Notes: generated by a model not told the origin, from the sequence alone. A DNA stretch of 64,000 nucleotides from Thalassotalea_H sp040779345 (GCA_040779345.1 JBFONU010000015.1:26642-90641); one strand, 5' to 3'. Numbered from the stretch's first letter, positions 8,158 to 17,156 are shown. Made by a program: numbers and translations.

Positions 8158-10047
8158 ATGTTCAAAGTTAATAGAGCAATTATATTACGACAGAGTAACC
8201 CTGTATTTAGAATCAAATTTACCCTTAAAATTATTTTAATTGCCCTTTCTATTTTTGGCACAGCTGAAGCCCTGCTTACCTCTTTTGGTATGACGGCTAT
8301 CGCTTTTTTTATTGTTTTTATCTTTACCTTATTACTCTATTTTTGGGTGAATATAGACACGAGCTCTACTGTCATAGGTATTATGTTATGGACAATCACT
8401 TTTTTAACGACTTTTTTAGCTTGGGGGACCGCGGGTTTATATAATTCGGCTATCATTATTTATCCTTGTATCATTTTATTAGCCTTGATATTGGGGGAAA
8501 AACAGCTTTCAATACCCTTATTTTTATTTATTCAATGCTCTGTATTATTATTTTTTTACGCTCACGTTAATGGCTTAATTAATGAAAAAAGTGCGCATGA
8601 CAATCTATTACTTGTCAGAGCATTCGATCTGTTTTTTATTTTCTTATTTTTCTATATCATTGCCGCCGTTTTTATAAAAGATATAAAAAGAAGAATACGA
8701 AACCTTAGCAAAAAAAATCGTTTTCTTAGTGCTCAATTATACAAAGCTCATCAACGGGCTAATTATGACCAATTAACCAAACTTCCCAATGAACAAATAT
8801 GTGATAAAGACTTTATCGATTCAGTAAAAGCCATAAAAAAAACAAATGAACAATTAGCGTTTATAAAAGTTGAACTGCAAAATATAAAAAATATTAATCA
8901 TTCAATTGGACAAGAAATTGCTGATTTATTACTCATTGAAATTGCAACACGCTATCAATTATTAACGTCAATAAATTGTAAGCTTTATCGTTTCAAAAGC
9001 TCTTATTTTGTTTTTGTATTACAAGCAAAACACTTTGAAGAAATGAACCAACTAAAAGATCAATTACTGCATGCGTCAAGTTTTCCTTTTAATGTAAAGG
9101 ATTATGAAATAGAAATATTCATTGCTATCGGGATTTCGATAGCTCCCTTTGATGGCATGACCTTGGAAAGTTTATTAAAAAAATCAAACCAAGCACTCCA
9201 AAATTTACCAACAAAAGGTATTAATGGCTTTTGTTTTTATGACCAATCAATGGAAAGTAGTGAAACCGAACACTTTAAAATGGTCAGGGATATAAAGTCT
9301 GCCCTCGAAAATCAAGAATTCACCCTTTATCATCAACCAAAGGTAGATTTAATTAGCAATAGGATCACTGGGGCAGAAGCCCTAATAAGATGGAAAAATT
9401 CGCAAGGTCATTATGTTACTCCCGACGTATTTATTCCTATTGCTGAAGAGTCTGGCTTGATTGTTGAAATAACTAAATGGGTATTAACTCAAGCATGTAA
9501 AGATTGCGCCTCATGGCACAACAAAGGGCTCACTAATCTAAATGTCGCTGTTAATTTATCTTCTATAGATTTTAGGCGTGGTAATTTACCTCAAATTGTC
9601 ATGAAAGCTTTAAATGATGCGAAACTGCCGCCGCACTATTTAGAATTAGAGATCACCGAAAGTACAATAATAGACGATATTAGTCATATACAAAGCCAAA
9701 TTAGATCGTTACACAGCAAAGGCGTTACTTTTGCTATTGATGATTTTGGAACTGGTTATTCAAACCTTGGTTACTTGAGTCAATTCAACGTAACAACATT
9801 AAAATTAGATCAGTCCTTTATAAGAAAATTGGCCACTTCTCATTCTGATTTCTATATTGTCAAAGCGATTATTGAAATGAGTAAAAGCCTCGGCATTGTC
9901 AATGTTGCGGAAGGGGTTGAAACAAAAGAAATTGCCGATATCTTATTAAAAATTGAGTGTTTATCTGGGCAGGGTTACCTCTGGTCTAAACCTATAAAAA
10001 ACATAGACTTTATAGATTTCGCTCAATCAAATGCTCAAATATATTAA
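8158..10047 (+). CDS. Membrane EAL phosphodiesterase with degenerate GGDEF domain
   Basis: 629 residues. The N-terminal 190 residues hold about six membrane segments with a short charged coil after them. A GGDEF-like domain follows but its signature is lost (YRFKSSYFVFV stands where GGDEF should be), so it should not make c-di-GMP. The EAL domain looks catalytically complete: EAL at 407-409 (GAEALIRW), VNLSS, LEITES, AIDDFGTGYSNL, LKLDQSF, AEGVET and GQGY supply the metal-binding and catalytic residues of the family. It starts 20 bases after the cyclase stop, with a purine-rich AGGGAAAGAGG ribosome binding site, so one operon encodes both synthesis and breakdown of c-di-GMP. No hairpin terminator is evident after it. 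Confidence 0.9.
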   Translation: MFKVNRAIILRQSNPVFRIKFTLKIILIALSIFGTAEALLTSFGMTAIAFFIVFIFTLLLYFWVNIDTSSTVIGIMLWTITFLTTFLAWGTAGLYNSAIIIYPCIILLALILGEKQLSIPLFLFIQCSVLLFFYAHVNGLINEKSAHDNLLLVRAFDLFFIFLFFYIIAAVFIKDIKRRIRNLSKKNRFLSAQLYKAHQRANYDQLTKLPNEQICDKDFIDSVKAIKKTNEQLAFIKVELQNIKNINHSIGQEIADLLLIEIATRYQLLTSINCKLYRFKSSYFVFVLQAKHFEEMNQLKDQLLHASSFPFNVKDYEIEIFIAIGISIAPFDGMTLESLLKKSNQALQNLPTKGINGFCFYDQSMESSETEHFKMVRDIKSALENQEFTLYHQPKVDLISNRITGAEALIRWKNSQGHYVTPDVFIPIAEESGLIVEITKWVLTQACKDCASWHNKGLTNLNVAVNLSSIDFRRGNLPQIVMKALNDAKLPPHYLELEITESTIIDDISHIQSQIRSLHSKGVTFAIDDFGTGYSNLGYLSQFNVTTLKLDQSFIRKLATSHSDFYIVKAIIEMSKSLGIVNVAEGVETKEIADILLKIECLSGQGYLWSKPIKNIDFIDFAQSNAQIY

Positions 10048-10173
10048 ACTTTACAGAGCGTTTTCATAGCAGATTTTTCTAGCTGTCAGTCCCTTTGTGT
10101 TGTTCTTACTTTAGTTTAACGTGCGATGACATAGTCAAAGTGTTTTATCAACCTTGATCTGCCGAGCATTGGA

Positions 10174-11655
10174 CTACCTGCTGGCAATGTTAACGTCAAA
10201 AGAAAACTCACTACCTTTACCTAGTTGGCTAGTGACACGTATTTCACCTTTTAATAACTCTAGTAATTTTTTTGTGATCGCCAAACCAAGACCAGTATGC
10301 TTTTCATCACCTTGTATTGCATTACTTGCGCGATAACGTGTCTCAAAGATATACGATAATTCTTCCGTTTTTATCCCCGTGCCATTATCACTAATTTTAA
10401 CCTGACACTGATGATTACCTTGCTCTTCAATACTGAGGATAATTTCTCCATCACAAGGCGTATGTCGTAAGGCGTTTTCAATTAAATTACTCACCACCCT
10501 TTCTAGTTTTGCAATATCACTATTGACAATCAATGATGAACTTTGAGGAACAATACTCATCTTGATGTTTTTTTCTTGCGCTTTTAGCGTAAATTTTGCC
10601 TTAACATCATAAAGTAACTCCGCTAAATTAAAATTTTCTAAATTCAACGAAACTTGACCACCTTCTAGATGAGCCAGTTCAAATATTTGATCGATAAGTT
10701 GCTTCAATTGACGGGCGTTTTTTAATGAAACCTCAATGTACTTTTGTTGCTGTTCACGGGTTAAATTTTCGGCGTTTATAGAGATAGTTTCAATATAGCC
10801 TTGCAGTGAGGCAAGAGGTGTTCTTAAGTCATGTGAGATATCAGCAAGCAATTCTCTTCGTTGACTGTCGTTTTGCCTTAATTGCAATAATTGTTGATGA
10901 ATTTGTTCCGCCATTGTTTCAAACACTTCCCCCAACAAATGTACCTCATTATTACTGTGTTGCATCCAATGAGTGAGCTTGACTTTTGAGGTATCAAAGC
11001 CTGCTGATTTTAATGCGGTGATCTCACGAGTTAACAACCTCAATGGCCGAGTAAAATAGGCAAATAACCCTAACATGACAATAAATAGAAACAACATTGC
11101 GCCAATAAATATCACCATAGACAACTTCATTTGCCTATTGGTATTTTGCCTTTCAAATGCCGTTTCGTATTGCTCTCCGGCAACAATGACATATAAATAC
11201 CCTTGTAACGTCGAACCGTTAAATACTGGCGCGGCTGTAAATATCTTTTGTCTGGTTTGATGTTGTGGGTCATCACCATATACAGGTAAATCGGCTTGGT
11301 TTTGAGTCAAGCTGATTAAGGGTTTTACATCAACTTTGTTTCGCTTGATCAGCGATTTAGGTAAAGAATGCGTTAAAATATTACCATTGGGATCCAAAAA
11401 ATAAAATTCAAACGCAGGCCCTAAAACCATTAAGGTATGAAATAGATCTTTCAACGCTTGATGGTCAAAAACACCTTGTTGCAATAATGGATTATCTCTT
11501 GCGATGTTTGCCGCTAAAGACAAATGCAAATTCTGCTCTGATTCATATCTCGCCTGCTTTTCCAGTTGTATGGACCATAAGTAGAAAACGCTAATAATTG
11601 TGATAAACACCAACAATAAAGACAAAGAAAGCCGATGATAAAGTGAAAATTTCAC
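10174..11655 (-). CDS. Sensor histidine kinase partner of the OmpR-type regulator
   Basis: 493 residues: TM1 about 10-28, a periplasmic sensor domain about 29-177, TM2 about 178-200, a HAMP region, then the kinase core. The phospho-accepting histidine is H275 (ADISHDLRTPLASLQGY). The ATPase has its N box at N394 (NALRHTP), DNGTGI at 423-428 and GLGLAI at 455-460. It starts with GTG, and this start overlaps the regulator's stop codon in GTGA, so the two are translationally coupled. Its place at the end of an operon with two spondin-domain genes suggests that it senses an envelope or matrix-related signal; the ligand is unknown. Confidence 0.93.
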   Translation of the reverse strand: MKFSLYHRLSLSLLLVFITIISVFYLWSIQLEKQARYESEQNLHLSLAANIARDNPLLQQGVFDHQALKDLFHTLMVLGPAFEFYFLDPNGNILTHSLPKSLIKRNKVDVKPLISLTQNQADLPVYGDDPQHQTRQKIFTAAPVFNGSTLQGYLYVIVAGEQYETAFERQNTNRQMKLSMVIFIGAMLFLFIVMLGLFAYFTRPLRLLTREITALKSAGFDTSKVKLTHWMQHSNNEVHLLGEVFETMAEQIHQQLLQLRQNDSQRRELLADISHDLRTPLASLQGYIETISINAENLTREQQQKYIEVSLKNARQLKQLIDQIFELAHLEGGQVSLNLENFNLAELLYDVKAKFTLKAQEKNIKMSIVPQSSSLIVNSDIAKLERVVSNLIENALRHTPCDGEIILSIEEQGNHQCQVKISDNGTGIKTEELSYIFETRYRASNAIQGDEKHTGLGLAITKKLLELLKGEIRVTSQLGKGSEFSFDVNIASR

Positions 11656-12377
11656 GCGGCGACACCCTGCCTTGACAACTTATAGCCGACTCCCCAAACA
11701 GTTTGCACAATTTCTGGTTTAGTGGCGTTTCTCTCTACTTTATTTCGTAAGCGATTAATATGTGAGTTAACTGTATGCTCATAACCACTGTGGTGATATC
11801 CCCATACAGAACTTAATAGTTGTTCGCGAGAGAAAACTTGTTCGGGGTGTGATGCTAAATACAATAATAAATCGAACTCGGTTGAGGTTAGATCTAATTC
11901 TTTACCCGCAAGTAACGTTTTATGAGTAATATTGTCAATTTGTAACTTTCCTAAGGTTAAGAATTGCTCAGGGGCTGAAAGGGTTTTAAGTTTAGCATTT
12001 TGTTCAACGTTTAAATGAATGCGGCGAAGCTGACTACGAATACGCGCTTGTAGTTCTCTGACACTAAAAGGTTTTGCCATATAGTCATCAGCACCTAGCT
12101 CTAAACCTAATACACGATCAATTTCACTATCACGAGAGGTTAACATCATTATTACTTGCTCAGGCTTGCTTTGTCGGATTTTACGACATACATCTAAACC
12201 CGAAATCCCCGGTAACATAACGTCAAGTAAGATAAGTTGATAGTCATTCGTTGCTATTTTTTCAAGCGCTAATTCACCTGTAATGCAATGCTCAACCTTT
12301 AGCGGCAGTTCTTGTAGATTCACCATAATTAATTCAGCTATATCTTGGTCATCTTCAACAATCAGTATCTTATCCAT
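11652..12377 (-). CDS. OmpR/PhoB-family response regulator
   Basis: 241 residues with receiver domain (acidic pair at 9-10, phospho-acceptor D52 in LLDVMLPG, DDYMAKPF with the conserved Lys) and a C-terminal winged helix (LTSTEFDLLLYLASHPEQVFSREQLL, then VNSHINRLRNKVE and VWGVGYKL). The frame continues 22 codons upstream, but ATG 12377 begins at the canonical MDKILIVEDD and is preceded by AAAGGGAAT, so I take it as the start. The tandem TCACAA repeats upstream of the operon are the likely binding site for this regulator (inference), which would make the operon autoregulated. Confidence 0.95.
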   Translation of the reverse strand: MDKILIVEDDQDIAELIMVNLQELPLKVEHCITGELALEKIATNDYQLILLDVMLPGISGLDVCRKIRQSKPEQVIMMLTSRDSEIDRVLGLELGADDYMAKPFSVRELQARIRSQLRRIHLNVEQNAKLKTLSAPEQFLTLGKLQIDNITHKTLLAGKELDLTSTEFDLLLYLASHPEQVFSREQLLSSVWGYHHSGYEHTVNSHINRLRNKVERNATKPEIVQTVWGVGYKLSRQGVAA

Positions 12378-12465
12378 ATTATTCCCTTTCACATGATGAA
12401 ATTGTGCTTCATTGAACGGGCTAATATGAGAAACGAGCAGCAAGCACTGCTCGATTCGGTCTAAA

Positions 12466-13185
12466 TTATTCGAGACGACTTATCGTAATAAGTAACGTTG
12501 GATTATCAAATTTATGTGCCTGACTAAGTGCAGATGTAGATAAACCATCATCTACTGATACGACACCGGCATGCATGCCAACCCTATTTAGATCATCTCG
12601 CATTTCATTAAATCCCTCTCCTGCGCCACTGCTAGCAGGACCTGGAATGGTAGCGACTAATTCAGAATTTTTTTCCGTTCCTGCATCATAAGAACGTGTT
12701 GTTAAAGAAATACTTTCGCCAACTTGTAAATGGCTTAAATTCATCGCATTGACACCTGAAAAAGCATCGTTGGTATTTACTAGCATTGTCGCAATAGAAA
12801 TAAGCTCAGGTTGATTATCAGTTAACATGACTTCAATGGTTTCACTCATGCCCGGCATAATAAGTCCTACCCCCGACTGCGCTGCTAATACTTGCTCTTG
12901 TGCTAGTAACGAGGCGTTATCACCACTTTCAGCTAATGTTTCTAATGCGACACTTGCTGCTTCACCAATTTGCCAAAAACTGCCTTCATCATGAAGAATG
13001 ACAGCGACAGGAGATAAAGGTTGCGCATATGTTAAATTGCTCACCGTCACTTCATAACGGTATACAATAGGCTCTGGCTCCATCGGTTTTTCATCAACGA
13101 ATGTTGAGTCGTTATCATTACAACCACTTAAAACGACAACTGGAAGTAGCGAAACTAAAATTAATGTCTTGATTGAAAGCTTCAT
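12466..13185 (-). CDS. Spondin_N-domain lipoprotein
   Basis: 239 residues with a lipoprotein signal (VVLSGC, Cys22), then the spondin N-terminal-like domain: VTVSNLTYAQPLSPVAVILHD, GEAASVALETLAESGD and SYDAGTEKNSE. It is a paralogue of the neighbouring spondin protein, sharing VxNLT, the GE.AS..L..LAE/GD segment, the LxTNDxFxG segment and YDAGTExN. The family is named for F-spondin, an extracellular matrix protein; the bacterial role is not established. It sits 9 bases after its paralogue with an AGGAGG ribosome binding site, and upstream of the response regulator. I infer a surface or periplasmic protein anchored by lipid. Confidence 0.85.
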   Translation of the reverse strand: MKLSIKTLILVSLLPVVVLSGCNDNDSTFVDEKPMEPEPIVYRYEVTVSNLTYAQPLSPVAVILHDEGSFWQIGEAASVALETLAESGDNASLLAQEQVLAAQSGVGLIMPGMSETIEVMLTDNQPELISIATMLVNTNDAFSGVNAMNLSHLQVGESISLTTRSYDAGTEKNSELVATIPGPASSGAGEGFNEMRDDLNRVGMHAGVVSVDDGLSTSALSQAHKFDNPTLLITISRLE

Positions 13186-13194
13186 AATAACCTC

Positions 13195-13893
13195 CTAATT
13201 AACCACTACCGTTATGCGAGCTATTGGGTTTAACCAACGATGAACAGTGTTATCTAAATCACTCTTCCCACCAGATAAATCATCATCGCCTAAACTTCCA
13301 CGATGGATATGAATATAGCCATTTTCTTCATTCATCGTTACGCCCATACCACCTGTACCAGCATCACCACCGGGGGCAACAGGAATACCGGCTACACCTG
13401 GTGCACCACCTCCATTGATGATTTCGTCATTAGCTTCGGTGCCAGCATCATAAGCATTTAGTGTCATTGTATAAGTGCCTGGTTCCGTTGGTATCATCCA
13501 GCTATCTAGCCCTACAAAACCATCATTGGTGGGTAACATCATGGCAACAAGCGATAAATACATATTGCCATCAGTGGTATCAAGCGTTGTTGAGGTAGTC
13601 ATTGTCGGAGCAAGTAATCCGTCAGCAGGATTCTCAACCATATCACCATTATCACTCGATAACATCATGGATAAACCAGAGATATCGCCACCTTCAGCCA
13701 TCATTTGTAATGACGGCGAAGCCATTTCTCCGGTAGAAAATAATGAAGTATCTGAAGTATGAGCACCGATGAGGATAGGTGTAAAATATATACCTTGCGT
13801 CAGGTTAGTAACGGTTATATCAAGTTGCTGTGCATGGCTAGTTAAAGCGGCAGCAGCGAAAGTCATCCCTGCTAGTAACAGTTTAATTTTCAT
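13195..13893 (-). CDS. Secreted Spondin_N-domain protein
   Basis: 232 residues, first gene of the spondin/two-component operon. It has a signal peptide (MKIKLLLAGMTFAAAALTSHA, cleaved near residue 21) and no lipobox, so unlike its downstream paralogue it should be soluble and exported. The domain shows ITVTNLTQGIYFTPILIGAH, SLVAMMLPTNDGFVGLD and AYDAGTEANDE, followed by a Gly/Ala-rich segment of about 25 residues (GGGAPGVAGIPVAPGGDAG) and a final HIHRGSLGD segment. The acidic YDAGTE region could bind calcium, as in spondin; this is inference. The start has AAAGGAAA just upstream. Confidence 0.85.
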   Translation of the reverse strand: MKIKLLLAGMTFAAAALTSHAQQLDITVTNLTQGIYFTPILIGAHTSDTSLFSTGEMASPSLQMMAEGGDISGLSMMLSSDNGDMVENPADGLLAPTMTTSTTLDTTDGNMYLSLVAMMLPTNDGFVGLDSWMIPTEPGTYTMTLNAYDAGTEANDEIINGGGAPGVAGIPVAPGGDAGTGGMGVTMNEENGYIHIHRGSLGDDDLSGGKSDLDNTVHRWLNPIARITVVVN

Positions 13894-14328
13894 GGATATT
13901 TCCTTTGTTATAATTTGAATTCCTGTTCAGTATGCAAAGAAAATATTGCTTAGCTTTCACAAAACAATCACAAAAGTATCACAATTATTAAAATCAAAAA
14001 TGATGAAATTTATTGTTGATAATGCCGTTCGAACAAGCGTGATTGATTCAATTTATTTAAAATCAGTAGCAATGAACACGATTATAAATGGTTGATGATT
14101 AGGTTTTATCCTTGGTAATCGCCTGAAAACTCGCGGTTGAACTTTGTTTATAATTTGTGCCTAAGCCCGAAGGGCAGTTGCATAAAAAGAATATAAAGGT
14201 CAACAGGCTCTAATAAAAGGTTGAGGTTTTTAATGTTTAATTTGCTTTGATTATTTATACTTATTAAAGATATACAAATTGCAGAGTGACTAAATCATTA
14301 CACTTATTACCAAGGAAATGTCTAACCA
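13894..14328. other. Divergent intergenic region, spondin operon / membrane protein
   Basis: About 435 noncoding bases. It carries the TCACAA tandem repeat (13957-13989), a CATACT -10-like element on the minus strand (13929-13934) preceded by TG, and a short GCCC-GAA-GGGC inverted repeat near 14165-14176 without a T-run. The rightward gene has AAGGAAA before its ATG. Nothing else is recognisable. Confidence 0.4.
13957..13989 (-). promoter_or_regulatory. Tandem direct-repeat operator, 3 x TCACAA at 11-bp period
   Basis: TCACAA occurs at 13957, 13968 and 13979, exactly 11 bases apart; on the coding (minus) strand this reads TTGTGA-N5-TTGTGA-N5-TTGTGA. Direct repeats spaced one helical turn apart are the known operator layout of OmpR/PhoB-family regulators, and the operon downstream (start codon at 13893) encodes such a regulator. 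The repeats end 22 bases upstream of the -10-like CATACT, which fits activation of a promoter with a poor -35. Confidence 0.65.
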
Positions 14329-14691
14329 ATGAAATTGTGGTTAACCCCTGAAGTCTTTAATAATATCGCTATTTCTATCGTTGATTATCGTTGGAAGTTG
14401 TTATCGTGGAGTATTTTTTCATTTATCTTATTTTTAATTTTACAAAATGAAGTGGTTGCACAAACCCCAACAGCACTCGTTTGGTTGGTGATTTTGATTT
14501 TATTTTCCGCATTACAAACACTGGTTATCGCATCATTTATTTTCTTTTTTCGCGTATTACCTTCTTCAAAAACTCAAAATAAACAATGGATTAAGTTTTA
14601 TCGCACAATTGAATGGTGTGAAGCTATACTATTTAGCTTTATTTTACCGCTCCCCACATTATTGTTTATCTATGCTTTTATCACTGTTTAG
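14329..14691 (+). CDS. Small inner-membrane protein, unknown
   Basis: 120 residues, not recognised. Three hydrophobic segments are visible at about 23-42, 48-75 and 96-118, separated by a short basic loop (SSKTQNKQWIKFYRTIEW). The N-terminal 20 residues are amphipathic and the ATG has AAGGAAA about 10 bases upstream. It stands alone, divergent from the spondin operon and convergent with the DUF3392 gene. Confidence 0.6.
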   Translation: MKLWLTPEVFNNIAISIVDYRWKLLSWSIFSFILFLILQNEVVAQTPTALVWLVILILFSALQTLVIASFIFFFRVLPSSKTQNKQWIKFYRTIEWCEAILFSFILPLPTLLFIYAFITV

Positions 14692-14737
14692 CGTTTTCCT
14701 TTTGTAAGAGCGCATTAATTAATTTCAAACAATACTC

Positions 14738-15061
14738 TTAAATGTGACGTTGTTTTTGCGCATACATGCCTAAACCGATAAAAATAAGGCTAACAACAGG
14801 AACAATGTACAGGTTCGGGATCTTAGCTAATTGTTGAGATAATATCCCCGTTAACCATACTGTCGCTAAACCATAACCAATTGCGCAAACGAAAATGAAA
14901 ACAACGGTTCTTAAAATGAAATGCTGTTTACGTACTAACTGTTTGATCACATTATTAATATCATTGCCAAATATCACTAATATCGTTGCAATAATTGCTA
15001 AAGCACATTGATATTGGTAAGGGCGAAACCACTGCCCCGCTTGAATTAATAGCTCATTCAT
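14738..15061 (-). CDS. DUF3392 membrane protein
   Basis: 107 residues with three hydrophobic stretches (about 18-35, 47-67, 82-100) and the family-like segments ALAIIATILVIFGNDINNVIK, RTVVFIFVCAIGYGL and LAKIPNLYIVPVVSLIFIGLG. The DUF3392 family is found next to ligA in Vibrio and Shewanella relatives, as here, but has no known role. Its ATG overlaps the ligA stop (ATGA), so it is probably co-translated with DNA ligase. Confidence 0.82.
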   Translation of the reverse strand: MNELLIQAGQWFRPYQYQCALAIIATILVIFGNDINNVIKQLVRKQHFILRTVVFIFVCAIGYGLATVWLTGILSQQLAKIPNLYIVPVVSLIFIGLGMYAQKQRHI

Positions 15062-17103
15062 ACAGCAACACCATGCTTTATAAGTAAATCAAGCATTTCT
15101 TGCTCCGTTAAAATTTCAACACCTAAATCTTGCGCTTTAGTGAGCTTTGAACCCGCTTTTTCTCCTGCAACTAAATAATGTGTTTTTGCCGAGATACTAC
15201 CAGACACTTTAGCCCCTAAAGATTGTAAATGGCTTTTTGCTTCACTGCGGCCCATTTGATTTAATGTCCCTGTTAACACAAAAGTTTGATTAAGTAAGGG
15301 TTGTTGATCTTCCGTTTTAACTTCTATCGATGGCCAAGACATTATCCGCTCAAGTTCGTCAACGACTTCAAGGTTATGTGCTTGTTGAAAAAACGACGTG
15401 ATATTCTTAGCCACCACGCCTCCAACATCAGGCACTTGTTGCAAGGTGTCGCCGTCAGCTTCTTTGATGGCAGAAAATGTTAAAAAATACTGCGCTAAAT
15501 TAGCGGCTGTTGTTTCTCCTACCTCACGAATACCTAACGAATAAACAAACTTCGCTAACGTCGTTTGCTTGGCACGTTGAATCGCTTGAATAAGGTTTTG
15601 CGCGGACTTTTTCCCCATTCGTTCCATGGTACTGACATCAAGTTCAGTCAATTTAAATAAATCAGCGGGGGTTTGGATCAAGCTTTCATCCACTAATTGT
15701 TCGACAAGTTTATCCCCTAAACCATCAATGTCTAAGGCTTTACGAGAGGAAAAGTGCTTGATCGCTTCTTTTCGTTGTGCGCCACAAAATAAGCCACCAG
15801 TACAACGCAGTACCGCTTCCCCTTCAAGGCGAATAACGGCTGAATCACAAACAGGGCAAGTTTTAGGAAAATTAATATCGCGTGCATCATCCGGCCTTTT
15901 GTCTTTAACAACACTGACAATTTGAGGGATCACGTCGCCTGCTCGCCTAATAATCACAGTATCTTTAATTTTAATGGCTAAGCGTTCAATCTCATCTTGG
16001 TTATGTAACGTTGCATTGCTTACCGTAACACCACCAACAAATATTGGTTTTAAACGTGCAACAGGTGTTATTGCCCCCGTTCTGCCAACTTGAAATTCAA
16101 CGTCTTCTAAAGTGGTAAGTTCTTCTTGTGCTGGAAATTTGTATGCCGTCGCCCAACGAGGGGCACGTGCAACAAATCCTAATTTATTTTGTAGGCTAAT
16201 ATCGTCAACTTTAAATACCGTGCCATCAATTTCATAACTTAATTGCTCCCGTTCATTAAGTATATGCTGATAAAAGCTCTCAACTTCACTTGTGTTATTA
16301 AGTAATTTAACCTCTGGACACATTGGTAGACCCAGTGCCTTAAGTTGACAAAGTCGTTGGTAATGAGAGTTTTTCAACCATGAATGTTCGCTATTATTAT
16401 CTTGTTCAACATACCCCATGCCATAAGCATAAAACGCTAAGTTTCGTTTGGCGGTTATTTTAGAGTCTAATTGTCTGAGACTCCCTGCGGCTGCATTGCG
16501 AGGATTTGCGAAGCTTTTTTCGCCTTTTTTTACCGCAGCAGCATTTAATTTTTCAAAACTCGACTTGGGCATGAACACTTCACCACGAACTTCCAAGACC
16601 TGTGGAAAGTTGTCCCCTTGAAGCTTTAAAGGAATTGACTTTATGGTGCGAACATTTTCGGTAATATTCTCTCCCACTGCGCCATCACCTCGTGTTGCCG
16701 CTTGTACAAAAATTCCGTTTTCATAGCGAATACTTACGGCTAAGCCATCAAGTTTAGGCTCTGCGCAAATAACAATATCTTTATCACTTTTTAGTCGGTC
16801 ATGAAGGCGCTTAACAAATGCTTGCCACTCGGCTTGTGAAAAAACATTATCTAGCGATAGCATAGGCACTTGATGAGTCACTTGTGAAAATGACTTTAAT
16901 GGCGCTCCTCCCACTTTTTGGCTGGGGGAGTCAACACTTTTTAAACTAGGGTGCTGGGTTTCAAGCTGGATGAGTTCCTGCATTAATCGGTCATATTCTG
17001 CGTCAGGCACACTCGGCTCATCAAGCACATAATATTGGTGATTGTAGCGGTTTATGATGTGATGAAGTTCTTCAACGCGTTTTTGTTCAGCAAGTTCAGT
17101 CAT
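15058..17103 (-). CDS. ligA: NAD-dependent DNA ligase
   Basis: 681 residues. Seals nicks in DNA during replication and repair using NAD+. Domains in order: Ia domain (HHIINRYNHQYYVLDEPSVPDAEYD), adenylation domain with catalytic K117 in EPKLDG, OB fold, a four-cysteine zinc finger (CPVCDSAVIR then CTGGLFC), helix-hairpin-helix repeats and a C-terminal BRCT domain from about residue 600 (LNQTFVLTGTL). The length matches the E. coli enzyme (671). It lies 68 bases downstream of zipA, the conserved gammaproteobacterial order zipA-ligA. Confidence 0.98.
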   Translation of the reverse strand: MTELAEQKRVEELHHIINRYNHQYYVLDEPSVPDAEYDRLMQELIQLETQHPSLKSVDSPSQKVGGAPLKSFSQVTHQVPMLSLDNVFSQAEWQAFVKRLHDRLKSDKDIVICAEPKLDGLAVSIRYENGIFVQAATRGDGAVGENITENVRTIKSIPLKLQGDNFPQVLEVRGEVFMPKSSFEKLNAAAVKKGEKSFANPRNAAAGSLRQLDSKITAKRNLAFYAYGMGYVEQDNNSEHSWLKNSHYQRLCQLKALGLPMCPEVKLLNNTSEVESFYQHILNEREQLSYEIDGTVFKVDDISLQNKLGFVARAPRWATAYKFPAQEELTTLEDVEFQVGRTGAITPVARLKPIFVGGVTVSNATLHNQDEIERLAIKIKDTVIIRRAGDVIPQIVSVVKDKRPDDARDINFPKTCPVCDSAVIRLEGEAVLRCTGGLFCGAQRKEAIKHFSSRKALDIDGLGDKLVEQLVDESLIQTPADLFKLTELDVSTMERMGKKSAQNLIQAIQRAKQTTLAKFVYSLGIREVGETTAANLAQYFLTFSAIKEADGDTLQQVPDVGGVVAKNITSFFQQAHNLEVVDELERIMSWPSIEVKTEDQQPLLNQTFVLTGTLNQMGRSEAKSHLQSLGAKVSGSISAKTHYLVAGEKAGSKLTKAQDLGVEILTEQEMLDLLIKHGVAV

Positions 17104-17125
17104 AGTATGTCAGTTTTTAAAATTT

Positions 17126-17156
17126 AGCCTCCTAACTTTTGATAAGTAAAGAGGCT
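17126..17156 (-). terminator. Possible weak hairpin between zipA and ligA
   Basis: AGCCTC (17126-17131) pairs with GAGGCT (17151-17156) around a 19-base loop. On the minus strand it is followed by AAATTTT rather than a real T-run, so at most it would attenuate read-through from zipA into ligA. Confidence 0.25.

Noticed and set aside
13475..13762. 95-codon open frame opposite the spondin gene
   Set aside because: Antisense to a well supported secreted protein gene; no independent evidence.
13957..13989. TTGTGA repeats as a CRP binding site
   Set aside because: CRP sites are inverted TGTGA-N6-TCACA pairs; these are direct repeats with an 11-base period, fitting OmpR/PhoB type proteins better.
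14165..14176. GCCC-GAA-GGGC inverted repeat
   Set aside because: Very short stem, no T-run on either strand, in a promoter region; not convincing as a terminator.
15626..15925. 99-codon open frame opposite ligA
   Set aside because: Antisense to the conserved ligase, no ribosome binding site seen.
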